64,000 nt of DNA, from NCBI GenBank assembly GCA_001600875.1, contig BCLD01000009.1, positions 406,345 to 470,344 on the forward strand, read 5' to 3'. Of this stretch, positions 1-15,100 are shown one piece after another. The stretch's first letter is position 1. Each line of letters begins with the position of its first letter. This stretch comes from Solicoccozyma terricola. Taxonomy: Eukaryota > Basidiomycota > Tremellomycetes > Filobasidiales > Piskurozymaceae. Below the pieces are notes generated by a model. That model did no database searches. It saw nothing but the letters and a program-made list of their open reading frames with translations, and was not told the origin of the DNA. The position numbers were made by a program, and so were the translations under genes.

Positions 1-119
1 GAGATCTGGAATACATCTGCTAGTCGTCAATCCGATCAGACGTCGGTGTTCCAGCATGATTGTCCATCGGATCCTCTTGCGAAGATTTTAAGGAGAACCT
101 GGGGATATTCTACGACAAA

Positions 120-182
120 CCATCAAGCGAATGAAAGAAGTTTTACTGACAATCATGCGCCCTTTTTTTTTTCTTCTCATAG
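120..182 (+). other. Probable 3' part of a 5'-UTR intron of RPL34
   Basis: A branch-point-like TTTACTGAC (about 141-149) is followed by a pyrimidine run and CATAG ending at 182, one base before the RPL34 ATG at 184. This is a standard intron 3' end, so the leader is probably spliced. The upstream donor was not identified, so the left boundary given is only the left edge of the visible signals. Confidence 0.55.
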
Positions 183-183
183 A

Positions 184-738
184 ATGGCTCAACGTGTCCA
201 ACTCCGCAAGCGTCAGCCATGTGCGTCACTCTTCGAAATCAAGCGATCGTGGGAACATTGGAACTGACATCGATACTCCCCTCTCACAGACAACACCACC
301 TCCAACAGGAGACGTGTCGTAAAGACCCCAGGTGGAAAGTTGGTAGTTCACCACCTCAAAAAGCTTGCTGTGAGTGATCTACTCCTCATATCACGCCAAT
401 TCTGCAATCACTCATTGTCATATTCTTTCGCCCTCTTCTAGTCTGCCCCAAAGTGCGGTGATTGTGGTGATGCCCTTGCTGGTATCCCAGCTCTCCGACC
501 ACGCGAGTACGCTACCTTGTCCAAGAGACAAAAGACCGTTCAGCGAGCGTACGGTGGTTCGAGGTGTGCAGGATGTGTCAAGAACAGGTCAGTTCGACTG
601 AAAGTTGTTTTCGGGTTTAGCATATGCTGATTGGATCATGTGCATGGTTGTTACAGGATCACCCGAGCATTCTTGATTGAGGAGGCCAACATCGTCAAGA
701 AGGTCCTCAAGGCTCAGACCGCTTCTAAGAAGAAGTAA
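184..738 (+). CDS. RPL34: 60S ribosomal protein L34 (eL34)
   Basis: Component of the large cytosolic ribosomal subunit. Four exons (184-220, 290-369, 442-587, 657-738) join in frame to 114 residues, the usual length of eL34. The protein begins MAQRVQLRKRQPYNTTSNRR, then has GGKLVVHHLKKLASAPKCGD, a CxxC/CxxC zinc-ribbon-like set (CGDC and CAGC), and a lysine-rich end (QTASKKK). All junctions keep phase: the tyrosine codon is split t|ac and an arginine codon ag|g. The donor of intron 3 is GTCAGT, a weaker form, but the reading frame confirms it. The ATG follows a splice acceptor by one base (see the 5' leader intron entry). Confidence 0.96.
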
Positions 739-987
739 ATGCTGGGACTTGTTTAGGATTTTGTTCTTCTGAGGAGATGTGTAGGGAAGAGGCTCTTTTG
801 GGAAGGAAAAGGGAATCTTTCGGATGAGTGTAATGGGATTGTCATACTTGAGATCTTGGAGATGATGATTTCCATACTCGTCGAGTTTTCACATTGATGG
901 ACGTTGGTTACCTGAGCGTTCGTGATTGTGCGTGCATGTGTTCGAATCGAGGATCATGCAGCGTCTAGTCTATACAACAACATCACA

Positions 988-2908
988 CTACCGGAACGAA
1001 GACGTCACCGCCTCGAATGTCAAAAATATCACCATATTCGTCGGTACCGCCCTGATCGTCGTCGTTGGGAGTCGTGTCAAAATGGTGTCTTTGTTGCCAT
1101 CGGCAGCCAACCAGCCAACTCACCGAATCAAAGTCGGTGATAATCCAGCAAAGAACACCTTTACTCCTTCCGTTCTTACTGCCTCCTTTCCCGTCATCCA
1201 TATCGATCTTCTTCGAAGAACATCACCCTGTATTCTCGTCTTGAGTACATCCAATGGGAAGGTGGCCTTTTATCGCGTCGCCGTCGTCGTCAGTGTCCAT
1301 CCCCTTTAGTAGCGGGGCTTGCCCCCCCCGCCCCCCCAACCTCCTTCCGCGCACAACACCGCAAAAGAGACTTACCATCCAAGCGATAGCTCCTGCCATT
1401 CCACCGGCAAACATCAATTCAGGCCATGTTAAACTCGCAAGTTCCGATTCAGCTTCTTCAATGAGCGATTCTGGATGTTGAAGATGATGTGTTGTTTCTC
1501 GTGGTGGAGATGATGTTCTTACATGTCGAAACATTCTACATATCCCTTCATACTTTTAATTCGGGGAGAAAAAATCCAAACGATTGATTCAGTCAGTCCT
1601 CAATTTTCATCCTCCGATATTCAAGATTGATAACTCACAGCTAAGAAATAAGGACCGTATCCTAAATCCCTCAACGCAGTGACTCCAAAACCTCTATATA
1701 ATCCTCTAAAACCGTCTGTACGTATAATATTCCGAATGACTTGCCTTGTAGATACATCCACAGAAGATGATTGTTGACGTATCTTGATCAGCTCAGTCGG
1801 TGTCGTCAACACGCTGTGAAAAAGGAAAAAAAAAAAAAAAAAAAAAAAAAGAAAGAAAAAGGTCATTGGAGGTTTAGTTAAACGGTCGTTTAGGTCATGG
1901 ACGGGAGGAAAAGCTCACGAGCCTACAACACCACTTCCAGCTCCTGCTAATCCCATCTGCCATAATCCAGGTTGTTCCTTTCCATTACCTTCATTTCCCT
2001 TGGAAGGTATCGAGAGCGATTTGATGAAGAATCCATACGATGTGAAAACAATGCCGTTGATCTGAGTTATTCAAAAGAGAAACGTAAGTGAGAAGACGGG
2101 AAGGAGGGGGAAAATGGAATTGCGGGACGAACAAATGCTATACCAGCCTGTGAATGATTTTCAAGGATCAGCAATATGTTACCATTCTCTAAACACAAGG
2201 GGGAGGCCAGGCTCACCAGAGGCGATATAATCCCCTTGAACAATCCATGTATCTGAGTATCACAAAGCGTGATTCCCTTTCATCAGCTTCATTCATCCTT
2301 GTCAGGGTTGGAAAGAATACCACGACCAATTGTCTAATCACCTTTTCCTCCTTGGCGATAGCAGCTATACCATTCCCATCTCATCAGTATGCCATACTCG
2401 AACCACGGGGTTGGATTGAAACCGAAAAGAAAAGAAACAGAAAAACACTCAACCAAGAGCTCCCCATGTTGTAGTATACCTCCCAGCGAATTGAGGAGTT
2501 TGGAATCGGACCTTGACTGTCGATCCAGAAAACGTGCGATCAGCAGATGATTTCCTTGGTGAGAGGGTGGTAGTTATTACTGAAAAACTCACTGGTATCG
2601 AATGGCTGTCCAACAATTAATCCAGCAGCTCCTGTTAAACCAAGAAACTTGTCGTGGTTACTAAAAAGCGGGGTGGAATATTCATAAACCACCATCTCTA
2701 TCGAACGAGCTACATACCTGCTATCGTCCCTGCCAAAAAATCAATCCTAGGATCTAAGCTCGTAGCTAACCCATCCCATCCACCAAAACACGCGAATATC
2801 ATCAACATCGGTCGCGTGTGTGTGTGTGTGCGTGTGATAAACCCCGAGCGAGGCGAAACACAGGTATGGCTGCTCACCTTTCGGTTCGATCGATTCATCC
2901 TGTTGCAT
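988..2908 (-). CDS. Mitochondrial carrier family (SLC25) protein
   Basis: Inner-membrane solute carrier with three roughly 100-residue repeats. The start at 2908 gives MQQDESIEPKATSLDPRIDF. Repeat 1 has GQPFDTVKVRFQTPQF, repeat 2 TTPTELIKIRQQ followed by GLYRGFGVTALRDLGYGPYF, and repeat 3 FPLDVLKTRIQ. These match the PxD/ExxKxR carrier signature. The C terminus LIRAVPTNMVIFLTFEA is recovered by joining an exon after a CAG acceptor, with the stop at 988-990. The gene has many short exons; exon 1 is 31 nt (2878-2908). The pattern resembles the carnitine/basic amino-acid branch (SLC25A29/45/47-like, YMC-like), but substrate cannot be fixed from sequence alone. One intron holds a 25-base A run on the + strand (T on the coding strand). 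Confidence 0.87.
1826..1850. repeat. A25 homopolymer in a carrier intron
   Basis: Twenty-five consecutive A on the + strand. It lies in an intron of the minus-strand carrier gene, so it acts as a long pyrimidine tract just before that intron's 3' splice site. Confidence 0.95.
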
Positions 2909-3587
2909 TTCCGTCTCTGTACGACGGGATTATGAGATGAGAGTGGATGGTTGCGAGGGGACATATGTTGTACGAGCTTTGCCATACGGAGGGGAGGATG
3001 ATGAGGGGAATGTATGATATGGCATGTATAGGTCGGTCGTTGGTCTATCGGTGTTCTCACTCTGTCTCGGCCATCTTCGCCCGTCTCAACCCCGCACCAA
3101 CATGGTGGGATAATCGGTTGCACAATGACCAGAGGTGAGACTGCATTCAAGGGATTGCCCAAGATCAGCAGTACAGGTTCCATTTATGGGATTCCAAGGA
3201 CCTCTGAATGGGTAATATGAAACGCTGTAAGATAGATATAATATAGCTGTGCACACTGAAGTCCCATCACACAGTGTTGAGGGAACCCAACGTTCAAGAC
3301 CTGCACCACTCCGCACCCTCTTTCTTTGAACGCATACCACACTCCTGAATAATGAGAACCATTCGTATACATGAGAAGGTAAAGCAGCGAGCAAGTGAGA
3401 TCAACTGCTCGCAAGTCCCTTGTCCCTTCTCCCTTGGTCGCTTCTCCCATCGGTTTGCCACTCAAAAGTTAAGATCACGTGCACGTCGTCGCGGTCCAAC
3501 TAACCAGCATCCCATCCCATCTTATAGTCCAACCCCCCCCCCCCTCCCCCTTCCTTCATCCAAAACAAACAAAACAAACAAAGAGCA
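2909..3587. other. Divergent promoter between the SLC25 carrier and SPT5
   Basis: 679-base spacer between two diverging start codons. No convincing ORF is seen. It contains a CACGTG E-box core at 3476-3481, a C-rich stretch around 3532-3550, and an A/C-rich leader (repeats of AAAACAAAC) just before the SPT5 ATG. Confidence 0.6.
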
Positions 3588-6500
3588 ATGTCATCCTCAG
3601 ATGAAGATGAAGATTTCGCTGTTCCACAGCAAAGACCGACTGATCGCTCGGATCATACAGATCCAACTTTGTCTGTTGGGAATGGGAATGGGAATGGGAA
3701 GGGAGTAGGTGGACAGATGAGGGATGAAGATGATGAAGATGATGATGCGGAGGGAGAGGATGATGATGGTGTTGTTGATGTGAGTGAATGAATGCTTTGT
3801 AGCAGGTAGGTAGGTAGGTTGGTGAATGCTGATGCTTGGGGGGGTTTTTTTTTTGGCTGGTAGAACATTGAACAGGATAGCGATGATGACGATGATGACG
3901 ATGAAGAGGAGGAGGAAGGTGAGTTAAAAAGTCCAACGAGAAGGGAAATTGGAATTTAGATAATCTTATAACATTTTCTCTCTGTTAGATTCAGACGATG
4001 TCGATGGACCTCAACGAAATGTGTGTTTTTAGTTTCCTCTCATTTCATGTTATCGATCGCTCTCGCTGTTTTTCGACGGAAGTTTCCCCCCCCCCCTAAC
4101 GTATCACCATTTAAAATCTCTTTTATACTCAGAAACCGAAAAAGAAGAAGAGAAAGTTGAATCGTTTCTTGGATGTTGAAGCTGTGGTAGATGATGAAGA
4201 CGAGGAGGAAGATGAGGAAGGAGATTACGGTGGCGCAGGTGAGGCAGTTTGATACAAATTGTGGCGATTCCCGCTCGGGATGTTGACGAAGGCTACCATT
4301 CTCTTCCCCCCCCCTCCTCACCCCTCAGAAAACGACTTTATCGAACACGAACGTTTATCCCCAGATTACACTCGTGATCAGGGTCATCATCGACTCCTTG
4401 ATCTCCGACGTGATGGTGAAAAAGAACGTTCCGCTAGGGATCTAGCACAAGAACTCGATGAGCGATACAAAAGATCCGCGAAATATCAAGGTGATTCCAA
4501 CCTAGGTCCATCAAAGGCGAATATGCCAACACCTTTTGATCCTAAACTATGGAGAGTTAGTTGTAAAGGTGGAAAGGAAAGGGACATCATAAAGGCCATT
4601 TTGCAGAAATCATTTCACGCGGACACACAAGGAGAAGATCTAGGAATCTCTGCGGCGTTTCAGAGAGACACGATCAGGGAAACAATTTACGTCGAGGCAA
4701 GACAACCTCAAGATGTATTAAAAGCTCTTGCTGGTATCTCCGGAGTGTATCTTCAAAGTCGACCTCGAGCGGGTCCTGCAATGCCTGGGAGAGAGCACGT
4801 CGGTAAAGGCCCAATGATCGTCTCAAGAGATGACATGGTACCTCTACTGACGATGAAGAAGAAGGAAGTGGAAGCCAAGGAGGGCATGTGGGTCCGTATC
4901 AAGAGGGGCAAATACACATCGGATCTCGCTCAAATTTCAGAGATCGTACCGGATGGTCTCACCGCTGTGGTGATGTTGGTCCCTAGGATCGATTACAACC
5001 CAGGTGACCGATCGGAAGATAAAAAAAGGAAGAAGATCGGATTCTCCGGTAATGCCGCATCTGCAGCAAGACCACCAGCTCGTTTGTTCAACGTCGAAGA
5101 TGTCCTGCGGGCATATGGAAAGGGAGTCGTGGCCAAACGTCAAGATAAATACATGTTCCAGAATGACGATTATAATACATTTGGTCTCTTGGAAAAGGAA
5201 TTCCCTCTTGGTTCTCTCCAGGTAGAGGATGTCAAGCCAACATTGGACGAAATCTCGTTATTCCCTCAATCAACCAACGGCGAGAACACGGGAGTCAACG
5301 TCAACCTGGATGTCATCGCTGATGCTGCACGTAAGACCGCGGGCTTCAACATCCAGCCAGGCGATCCCGTCGAAGTACACGAAGGTGAACAAGTTGGAAT
5401 GAGGGGTGTGGTGGAGACAGTCCGAGGGGATGTGGTCACTGTTCGAGCGAACCGCGAGGACGCGGATGATGAAAAAACGGCGTTGATCGAGTTGCCACTG
5501 ACTAGTGTTCGCAAGCTCTTCAAGGAGGGTGATCACGTCAAGGTAATGAGTGGAAAGAATCAGGATGAGACGGGTTTGGTCATCGATGTGGATGGGTCTG
5601 GAAACATCGTGACCATCTGGTCGGATCTATCCGCGAGAGAGGTGAGTGTTGAAATGGTTCCGTGGAGTGGGGCGGGGCGGGGCAGCAAGCTGACATCCCC
5701 GGGTTACCTTGCAGATCAAAGTCTTTGCTCGAGATCTGAGAGAGGCGGCAGAAGTCGGCGTCGGGACGAACCGAGTTGGAGATTATGAGCTTCACGACCT
5801 GGTGATGATTGAGTGAGTGCTACCTAACGCTCGACTGACATCGCCGCGTCCTGACGACAATTTCAACCTCTAGCAACCAAACTGCCGGTGTCATATTCCA
5901 AACGGAACGTGACGGTGTCAAGGTCTTGGATCAAAACGGCGGAGTTCGCTCACTCAAGTTGCATCAAATCAGCGGCAAGGCCGAGTCCCGATTCAAACCG
6001 GTTGGCTTGGATAACAAGGGCAAGGAGTTCCGGAAGGACGATCAGATGAAAGAGTTGGAGGGAGAGGTGTGTGCCAAGTCCCACATCGGGCGCAATTGCT
6101 TCGGCTGATCACTGTCACACTTCCATAGCAACGGAAAGGCCACGTCCTCCAAATCTACCGCTCAGTCTTCTGTTTCCTCCTTAACCGGGATATCTCGGAG
6201 AACCAAGGTGTCTTTGTCGTTCGATGCAACAACCTTAGCCCTGTTGACCGTGGTTCTGATGCTGGCGCCAGCAACTCGGTGGACCTTACCAAGATGAATC
6301 CCGCACTTTCTCAGCCGACCGCCAAGTCAGGCATCACCACCGCCAACCTCAGGCATCTGATCAACACTCGTGTGGTCATCACGAAAGGATCATTCAAGGG
6401 GTTGATTGGGATTATCAAGGATATGAACGGGGACAAGGCGAGGGTGGAACTTCAGACGAATAACAGAGTGGTTGATCAGAACGTTGCGCATTTGAAGCGC

Positions 6501-8005
6501 AAGGAGTGAGTGGATAATTCTTCCTGCGCTCGAACAAAGCCAGCGATTGACCATCGGATCACATCGATTCACAGCGAGAGTGGCGGCACCTTCCCTCTAG
6601 ATTTGTACCGTGGCGCTCGTCCACCTCAAGCCCAGCAGTCAGCTCAACTTGGATCGATGGGCCCACCTACTGGACTTGCCCTCGGTCAGAACCCATACAT
6701 GTCGGCTGTGAGTCGCGTTGCCATCGCGCAATCCCGAAATCGAACTGATCATTGAGAACGGATCTTCCAGGGTGGCGCTACACCTGCTCCTGGTGGGATG
6801 GCTTACGGAATGACCCCGAACCCGTACGCCAATGCTGTAAGTGTTAATGAATCGTTTTCAATTGGTACTGCAGACTGACGTATAACACCGTCGTCCTGCT
6901 TTCCTCAGGGCGGGAGAACCCCCGCTCCTAATTACGGTCAAACTCCCAACCCGTACGCGAATGCCGTGAGTAAGAATCCTCACCAGTCATTTTATCTCCC
7001 TACTCAACCTCGTTCCTATCATCAGGGCGGTCGGACACCTGGCTACGCAGCAGGTGGCGCTACTCCGGGTGGTGCACTTGGTGGTCGAACACCTGCCGCT
7101 GCCTGGGGTGGAGCTACACCTGCTCCAGGCGGATATGGAGGATATGGCGGAGCCGCAGATTACGGTTCGATGGGAAGTGGAAGCGGATCGAATCCTTATG
7201 CCGCCGCACCTACGCCTGGTCGATATGGCACTGTGAGTGCTCTATCGTTGGTTCTCTTTCTGATGAAGAAATTGTCTGACATGATTGTTTTTATCCTTTA
7301 GGCTTCGACTTCTTTCACCCCAGGAGGAGCATCCGCGAATCCTTACACTCCGTCTGGAGGAATTGCATTTTCACCAGCGGCTGGGCCATCTTTCTTATCG
7401 CGCGGTGGCGCGGGTAGCGTGAATCCGTACTCGTCAACGCCAGGATATGGTGGAATGAACACACCCGCTGGTTATGGATCAACTCCTCTGGGAGGTGGTG
7501 GTGGAGGGGGAGGGAGGGGGAGTGTTGCTCGTGAGTTTGAATCTGGGTTGGTGACGTGGGGTATCATGTAACTGATATGAGGAACGGACGAACAGCACTC
7601 CATGAAAACTGGTCTCAGGGAATAACCAACATCCTTGTCACGCTGTCCACCTCACTAGCAACACAAAGATCCTCCACGACCCCTCTAGTCTACGAGAATA
7701 ACATCCATCAACAAGACGTATTCATCATCCAATCACACGCACCTTCCGTTCTTCGTCCCTTGATGTGTTCTTTGAAATCGACACAGCAGCTCGATCAAAA
7801 TGGGCAACCGTTGACGTTGGCTGTGCCGATTCAATATTTGAGACCTGTGGGGCCGACGAGGGAGGGTGAGCAGGTAGTGGTACTCGTTGGAGATATGAGG
7901 GAAAAGGTTGGGAAGACGGTCCGGAATGAAGGAGGGTGGTGGAGTTTGGATATCGGTGGTGGGAAGATGTGGGCCGGGGAGCAATTGTGTAGGGTGGCGT
8001 CGTGA
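3588..8005 (+). CDS. SPT5: Transcription elongation factor Spt5 (DSIF large subunit)
   Basis: Binds RNA polymerase II with Spt4 and promotes processive elongation. Fourteen exons (3588-3779, 3864-3918, 3989-4020, 4133-4238, 4329-5641, 5715-5812, 5874-6066, 6129-6505, 6575-6707, 6771-6836, 6909-6965, 7026-7232, 7302-7530, 7596-8005) sum to 1155 codons plus stop with all phases consistent. Order: acidic N terminus (MSSSDEDEDF, long D/E runs), basic KPKKKKRK, NGN domain (DPKLWRVSCKGGKERDI), then KOW units (WVRIKRGKYTSDLAQI; GDPVEVHEGEQVGMRGVV; GDHVKVMSGKNQDETG; VVITKGSFKGLIGIIKDM). A Gly/Thr/Pro/Tyr-rich C-terminal region of GGxTPxxxxxxTPNPYANA-type repeats follows, and a last KOW-like stretch ends GEQLCRVAS. 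The exons encoding the repeats look tandemly duplicated. Confidence 0.96.
6771..7232 (+). repeat. Exon-encoded Spt5 C-terminal repeats
   Basis: Exons 10 (66 nt), 11 (57 nt) and 12 (207 nt) each begin GGC/GGT-GGN and are bounded by phase-0 introns. Exons 10 and 11 both end NPYANA. Exon 10 encodes GGATPAPGGMAYGMTPNPY and exon 11 GGRTPAPNYGQTPNPYANA; exon 12 carries a run of GGxTP units. In the Spt5 family this region is a phosphorylated platform for mRNA-processing factors. Confidence 0.85.
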
Positions 8006-8589
8006 GGGAACCGGGGGGTTTTGTCATGTGGTCATGAGTTGTTTTTTTTTTGTTGGAATAATGCATGGTGGTTCTCTTCGACTATGCCTTATGGAAGACG
8101 CCCAGACTGGCTGCTGTGTGCGCATGTCCACTGTGCCATGTTGGGAGGATACCAGACACCTGGTCCCTGTCTCTGCCCATGTCGCTGCCGTCGCCGTCAT
8201 CACTCCTATCCCTCCCGCCGCCGTCATCAGCCTCTGTCACGTGACACTCCACTGTTTTCGCCACCCGGGAGTGAAAAAAAGTGGGGCGAAAAAGTACAAA
8301 GGGGAGTGGACAACATCGAGCTCGCCACAGGGCAGGACCATCATCAACGTCGTCAGACAACAAACCATCTCCTACAACAACTCACACACCCCTCCAACTC
8401 GTATCCCCACCCCCATCCTCATCCTCAGACACTCCCGCTTCCAGCTCGACTGCTTTTATATACGTTCCTTACCAACTTTTCGTCGAGGAACGACATCACA
8501 CGCGCTCGTCCATCTTCCGTGAAGACAATCCCTCATCCGCAACTTCTCTCAAATTAAACAAAAAAGACAATCAAACACTCAGAACAAAT
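8006..8589. other. SPT5-DED1 spacer with DED1 promoter and leader
   Basis: 584 bases holding the SPT5 3' end and the DED1 promoter. Overlapping open frames here have low-complexity Pro/Ser/His content and no family resemblance, so no gene is called. A GTCACGTGAC palindrome sits at 8236-8245. The DED1 leader is A-rich and C-rich and ends ACAAAT just before the ATG. Confidence 0.6.
8236..8245. promoter_or_regulatory. GTCACGTGAC palindrome (E-box type) upstream of DED1
   Basis: A perfect 10-base palindrome about 345 bases before the DED1 ATG. The CACGTG core is bound in fungi by bHLH factors such as Cbf1/Pho4 types. That it is used here is inference. Confidence 0.4.
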
Positions 8590-11093
<2,504 letters not shown>

Positions 11094-12112
11094 ACCATCC
11101 ATCTCGCGATCAAAGTCCGGCCATTTCGTTTCTCATTTCATTTCATTCTCATTTTTTTTCTTCTACTCCTTACGGCCGGACACGCCAAAACACCCTCTTT
11201 GCGCCTGTCTTTTTCTCATTTATTCTCGCTTCAATCGACTCGGTCTCGAAAACGGACAATACTCGCATCACTAGACTTCGCCCTCGGCTCGTATAATTCT
11301 CTCATGGGTTGGCAACACAACCAGGAGAAAACTTTCGACGAATGCACCAATTACTAGATCATCATACCATTCACTTTCTTACACCGGTGATCTTAACCAA
11401 CGGTGGACTCCACTTAGATGGGCTCTCAGCATACACAGCAAGTTTTCTTCTCTTCTGATGGCGAGTGCGGGGTGCTCCCCGCACCGCCGCCATCTGCAAC
11501 AATTTCAATCCATGGTCAATCTCTTTTTACGAGCACAATTTCCTCTATAGAGGTTGAGGTCTGCAACACATCAGTACAAAGAGGACACCAATTCGACTCA
11601 AGATGTATACACTAGAACGATCACGACATCAACACAGCGACGGCGGGCGGGAGATCATACATGGAGGGTTGTCAGAGAGGACAATCCTTTCAACGAACGT
11701 TTTGGGCATCTTTCAATTGGCGTCGCTGCCAACATTGTATTCTTTGGGTTCTTTTCTCAGCCAACGGATGGCTAGCTGAGTGAGGAAGAGCTCGAAGGAT
11801 TTATCGATCGGGCTAGACTTTCGAGTCAACATTACTTGTCCTTTTTTGTTTCGCTTCAGTAGCAAGGGATGGACCTTAGCGTTCATCTCTCAATTCGTGG
11901 AAATATGCGATAGTTGTCCACCCATTCCATACACATTATTCTGTTTCGCGTTTTTCACGTTGCCCGACTTCCCCGAGCGCGGAAATCTCTCGATCTCGAA
12001 GTCAGACAACCACAGATAGCTGCCCAGTAATCCAGAAGCAGAATTATGCGCCTAGGTTCAATGAATAAGTAGCCCTGAGGGACAAACTGGTAAATATACA
12101 AGAGCTGTCCGA
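11094..12112. other. 1-kb tail-to-tail spacer between DED1 and condensin subunit 1
   Basis: The longest spacer in the window, although it lies between two convergent genes that need only 3' UTRs. No ORF over 80 codons has recognisable content. The notable item is the imperfect hairpin at 11457-11494. It could be UTR sequence or hold an unannotated non-coding transcript; sequence alone does not decide. Confidence 0.5.
11457..11494. other. 38-base imperfect hairpin in the DED1/condensin spacer
   Basis: GATGGCG (11457-11463) pairs with CGCCATC (11488-11494). Inside it GTGCGGGG (11465-11472) pairs perfectly with CCCCGCAC (11477-11484) around a TGCT loop. A single A on one side faces CGC on the other as an internal loop. 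The 15 base pairs are mostly G-C. It lies 364 bases past the DED1 stop and is not followed by a T run, so it is not a bacterial-type terminator. Confidence 0.7.
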
Positions 12113-15100
12113 CTACCCATCGAAATCATCGTCGTCTCCTGTCTCCGTCTCCTCAGATGGTGCGCGACGGCGCGCTGCTCGAGTCAACCATACACGTCAG
12201 CGGCCGGCAGTACGACGTGCAGATTATGCTCACCTCTTCGCTTCGGCTGAGCTTCCTTTGGCGGTGCAACCTTCGCCGCTTTGCGCCTCGCTTTTGCAGC
12301 TTTCTTCGCCACATCAGCTTCGAGCGCCTGGTCTTCCTCTCCCTTGGCGCGGAAATCGGCGAGAATCTGGCGGTGGCATCATACAATGAGCTGAAGCCTC
12401 ACAGCCTGTGAACAGAGTGCAGACTCACTGTCTCAAACTCCTTCAATTCGGTCTCCGGTTTGTTGCTCTGCTTGTTGCTGCGGGCCTATAGGAAGAAACC
12501 GAGAAGAAACCGAGATCAACTCTTGATTCGCGGGCTTCAAAGAACCACGAAGGGTCACCTTGGTTAAAATCTCGTTGAATCGCTTATATACCGTTTCTTC
12601 GTGCAATTTGTCTTGATAGAACGGTAGTCTGCGAAGGATATTAATGTTAAGGATCCGGTCACGTACTCCCATTGACTTAGCACTCACCCCTCTATCAACC
12701 TTTTCATAGATTTCTCCGACTTGAAAGGCAAGAGAGACAAGCAGAACGCGATATCTCGCCACTGTCGCTCGTCGGTGGTTGTCCGGAACCGCTGGCACAA
12801 TTTCTCCACGATGCTTTCGGCTTGCTTTTCCTGGTGTATCCAAATTTGGTCAGCATACAGAAACCTTGCCAAATGATGTATCACTCGCCTTCTCTATGAA
12901 GTTGAAGATGAACTGCATAGTCTTCTTGAACGTTTCCTCATCGACCGCATGCGTTCCCGTACTTAGGTGACTGATAACGTCTTGCAAGTTGTTGTACAAA
13001 GCATTGTCCTTGCTACTCAGCTCCGTGAAGAACAGTTTTGCAAGGTCTGAAATGCGTTGCTCGTCGTCCTCAAGACACTTTGCCATTTCACCCAGTTGGC
13101 CTTTGACCTTGATCATGCCGTTGAGGATAAGATGGGTCAGGACCATAAGGGTGTTCTTCTTGACAACGAGATTAGTGTCTGTGAGTCCCTCATAGAGACG
13201 TTCGCTGTTCTGTGAGGCAGCCAGGCAAGGTAAGTTATACTTATTCAACAGCCGATTCGACTCCACTCACATCATCGATGATGCTACCGAAGCACACTGC
13301 AATATCCCCGAGCGCGATGACGATATTGCTTCGGATAATTGGGTCCTTGGACGTTTCCAAGATCTTGAAGAGCAGCAGAAGATGCTCCTCACAAAATCGC
13401 GCAGACACACACATAAGCTTGGTCATGGCGAGTGCTGCCGATTGTCGGAGTGACGGTGACTGTGCGGCGAGTGGAAGTCAGCTCGACTCGATACAGGAGA
13501 AGCCGACTTGACTGACTTTGTAGGATTTGGGTGTGGCGCAGATGTGCGCGATGAGAGGTCCGTACAGGGCTAGCAAAGACTGCTCGCCATAAAGTAGCTC
13601 TCTCTCCCTGATTGAAGCAATCAGGTCACCGATGTCATCTTCGGCATTACCTGCAACCGCGTCGAGGTCGTTGCCGTCCTTGTCCACCGGTTTGGCGGCG
13701 TCTTTGGCTGTGATGATTAGCGGCGTCGGTAAGCGGCAGACGTTACGGCGTTAAGAGGGCAATCTCACCCTTGCCAGCCTCGTCCTTTCTCCTCTTGAAT
13801 TCTCTCTCCATCAGTTCCAGATATACGATGTGCTTTATGGCGACATGTCCCACAACGAAGAGGAGCTGCGCGATCTTGAAGGAGCTAGCCTTGTGTCTTC
13901 GATCCGTCGAAGATTCGGCGCCTTTGCGAGGGCTGGAAGGACCAGCCAACGGTTGGATATTATCCCCTTTTGCCTCAGGATCCTCCGAAGACTCTGGAAG
14001 TTCTGGAGACGAGCTCAACCGACCAGGGTTGCCAAAGGCTCGCTCATTGAGATTCTTGATTATTGTACTGCAAACCACGTCAGGTTGCTCGCCGAGGAGA
14101 TATAAGGTGTTGATTGCTTGCTCGGCAACGCCAAACCTTTCGAATATGACTCGAATTAGCTGGGAAGATCGCTGCTCATGGTCATAGGAGACAGCGCTCA
14201 CCAGTGAGTAGATTTGGTATCCATCTCAATGACCTGTTGAAGTCGCGCAAAGATCAAGCTGTCCATGGGAAGCCGAGTGCCCTTGTCCGCAAGCGATCCT
14301 AGGACGCGAAGCTCTGTCAGTCACAAGACGACACCGAGTTCGCGATTACAACCCACCCTTGATCTTCTTGGTGCTGCCGCTCAGGCGTTGGAGTGCAATG
14401 CAGGTGTATCTGGCCAGAGTGAGATCGGCCTAAAGGGCATACGGCATAAGTTTACGCTCTGGAACAACGATGCAAACAGACCTACCCTGCCAAGAGGTCC
14501 CAACCCAATCTTGAGCAGCGTATCTACTCGCTCAGTAACGACATCCTTCTTCGCCAAAGCCAACATTCCGAGAATGATGATCGCCCCTCGCCGCTGAAGC
14601 TTCGGTATCTCCTGGTCGGTGCCTGCAGGGGAAATATTCCATCAGCGTGACACTTGAGCATGATCAAAACCTAGACACCTGGCGTACCATACACCTGCCA
14701 GAGCTTGTTGACGACGTCGTTGTGCACACCTCCATCTGCCATCATTGTTCGCATGAATTCCTCGAGGGAGGTTAGCTCCGCTAGCGTAGCATGATATGTG
14801 CGCCTGATGGAGTGGATATCAGCCTCACACTCGTCAACCGATGGCAATCAGAGGTCAAAACACACTCAATCATGTTCTTTGCGATCCGGTTGACCTGTTG
14901 CTTTGGCGAGAGATCCGGAACCACGTCGAAATACAATGCCTTGTATACGTCGATGAGGTTAGAACGGATGCCTTTGACCTCGGCACCGTCTTCGGTAATG
15001 GCGCTGTTGTCCTTGGTCCAGATGAGATGGATCATGGTCTTGATACCGACCTGGAGACGATATGGACAGGAAAAGTTAGTATGGCGGTTGTTTGCTTGTA

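Noticed and set aside
7908..8557. Two overlapping + frames (204 and 178 codons) between SPT5 and DED1
   Set aside because: Low-complexity Pro/Ser/His content, they overlap the SPT5 end and the DED1 leader, and no splice-independent protein pattern was seen.
11465..11484. Hairpin as a Rho-independent terminator
   Set aside because: No T run follows and the genome is eukaryotic.
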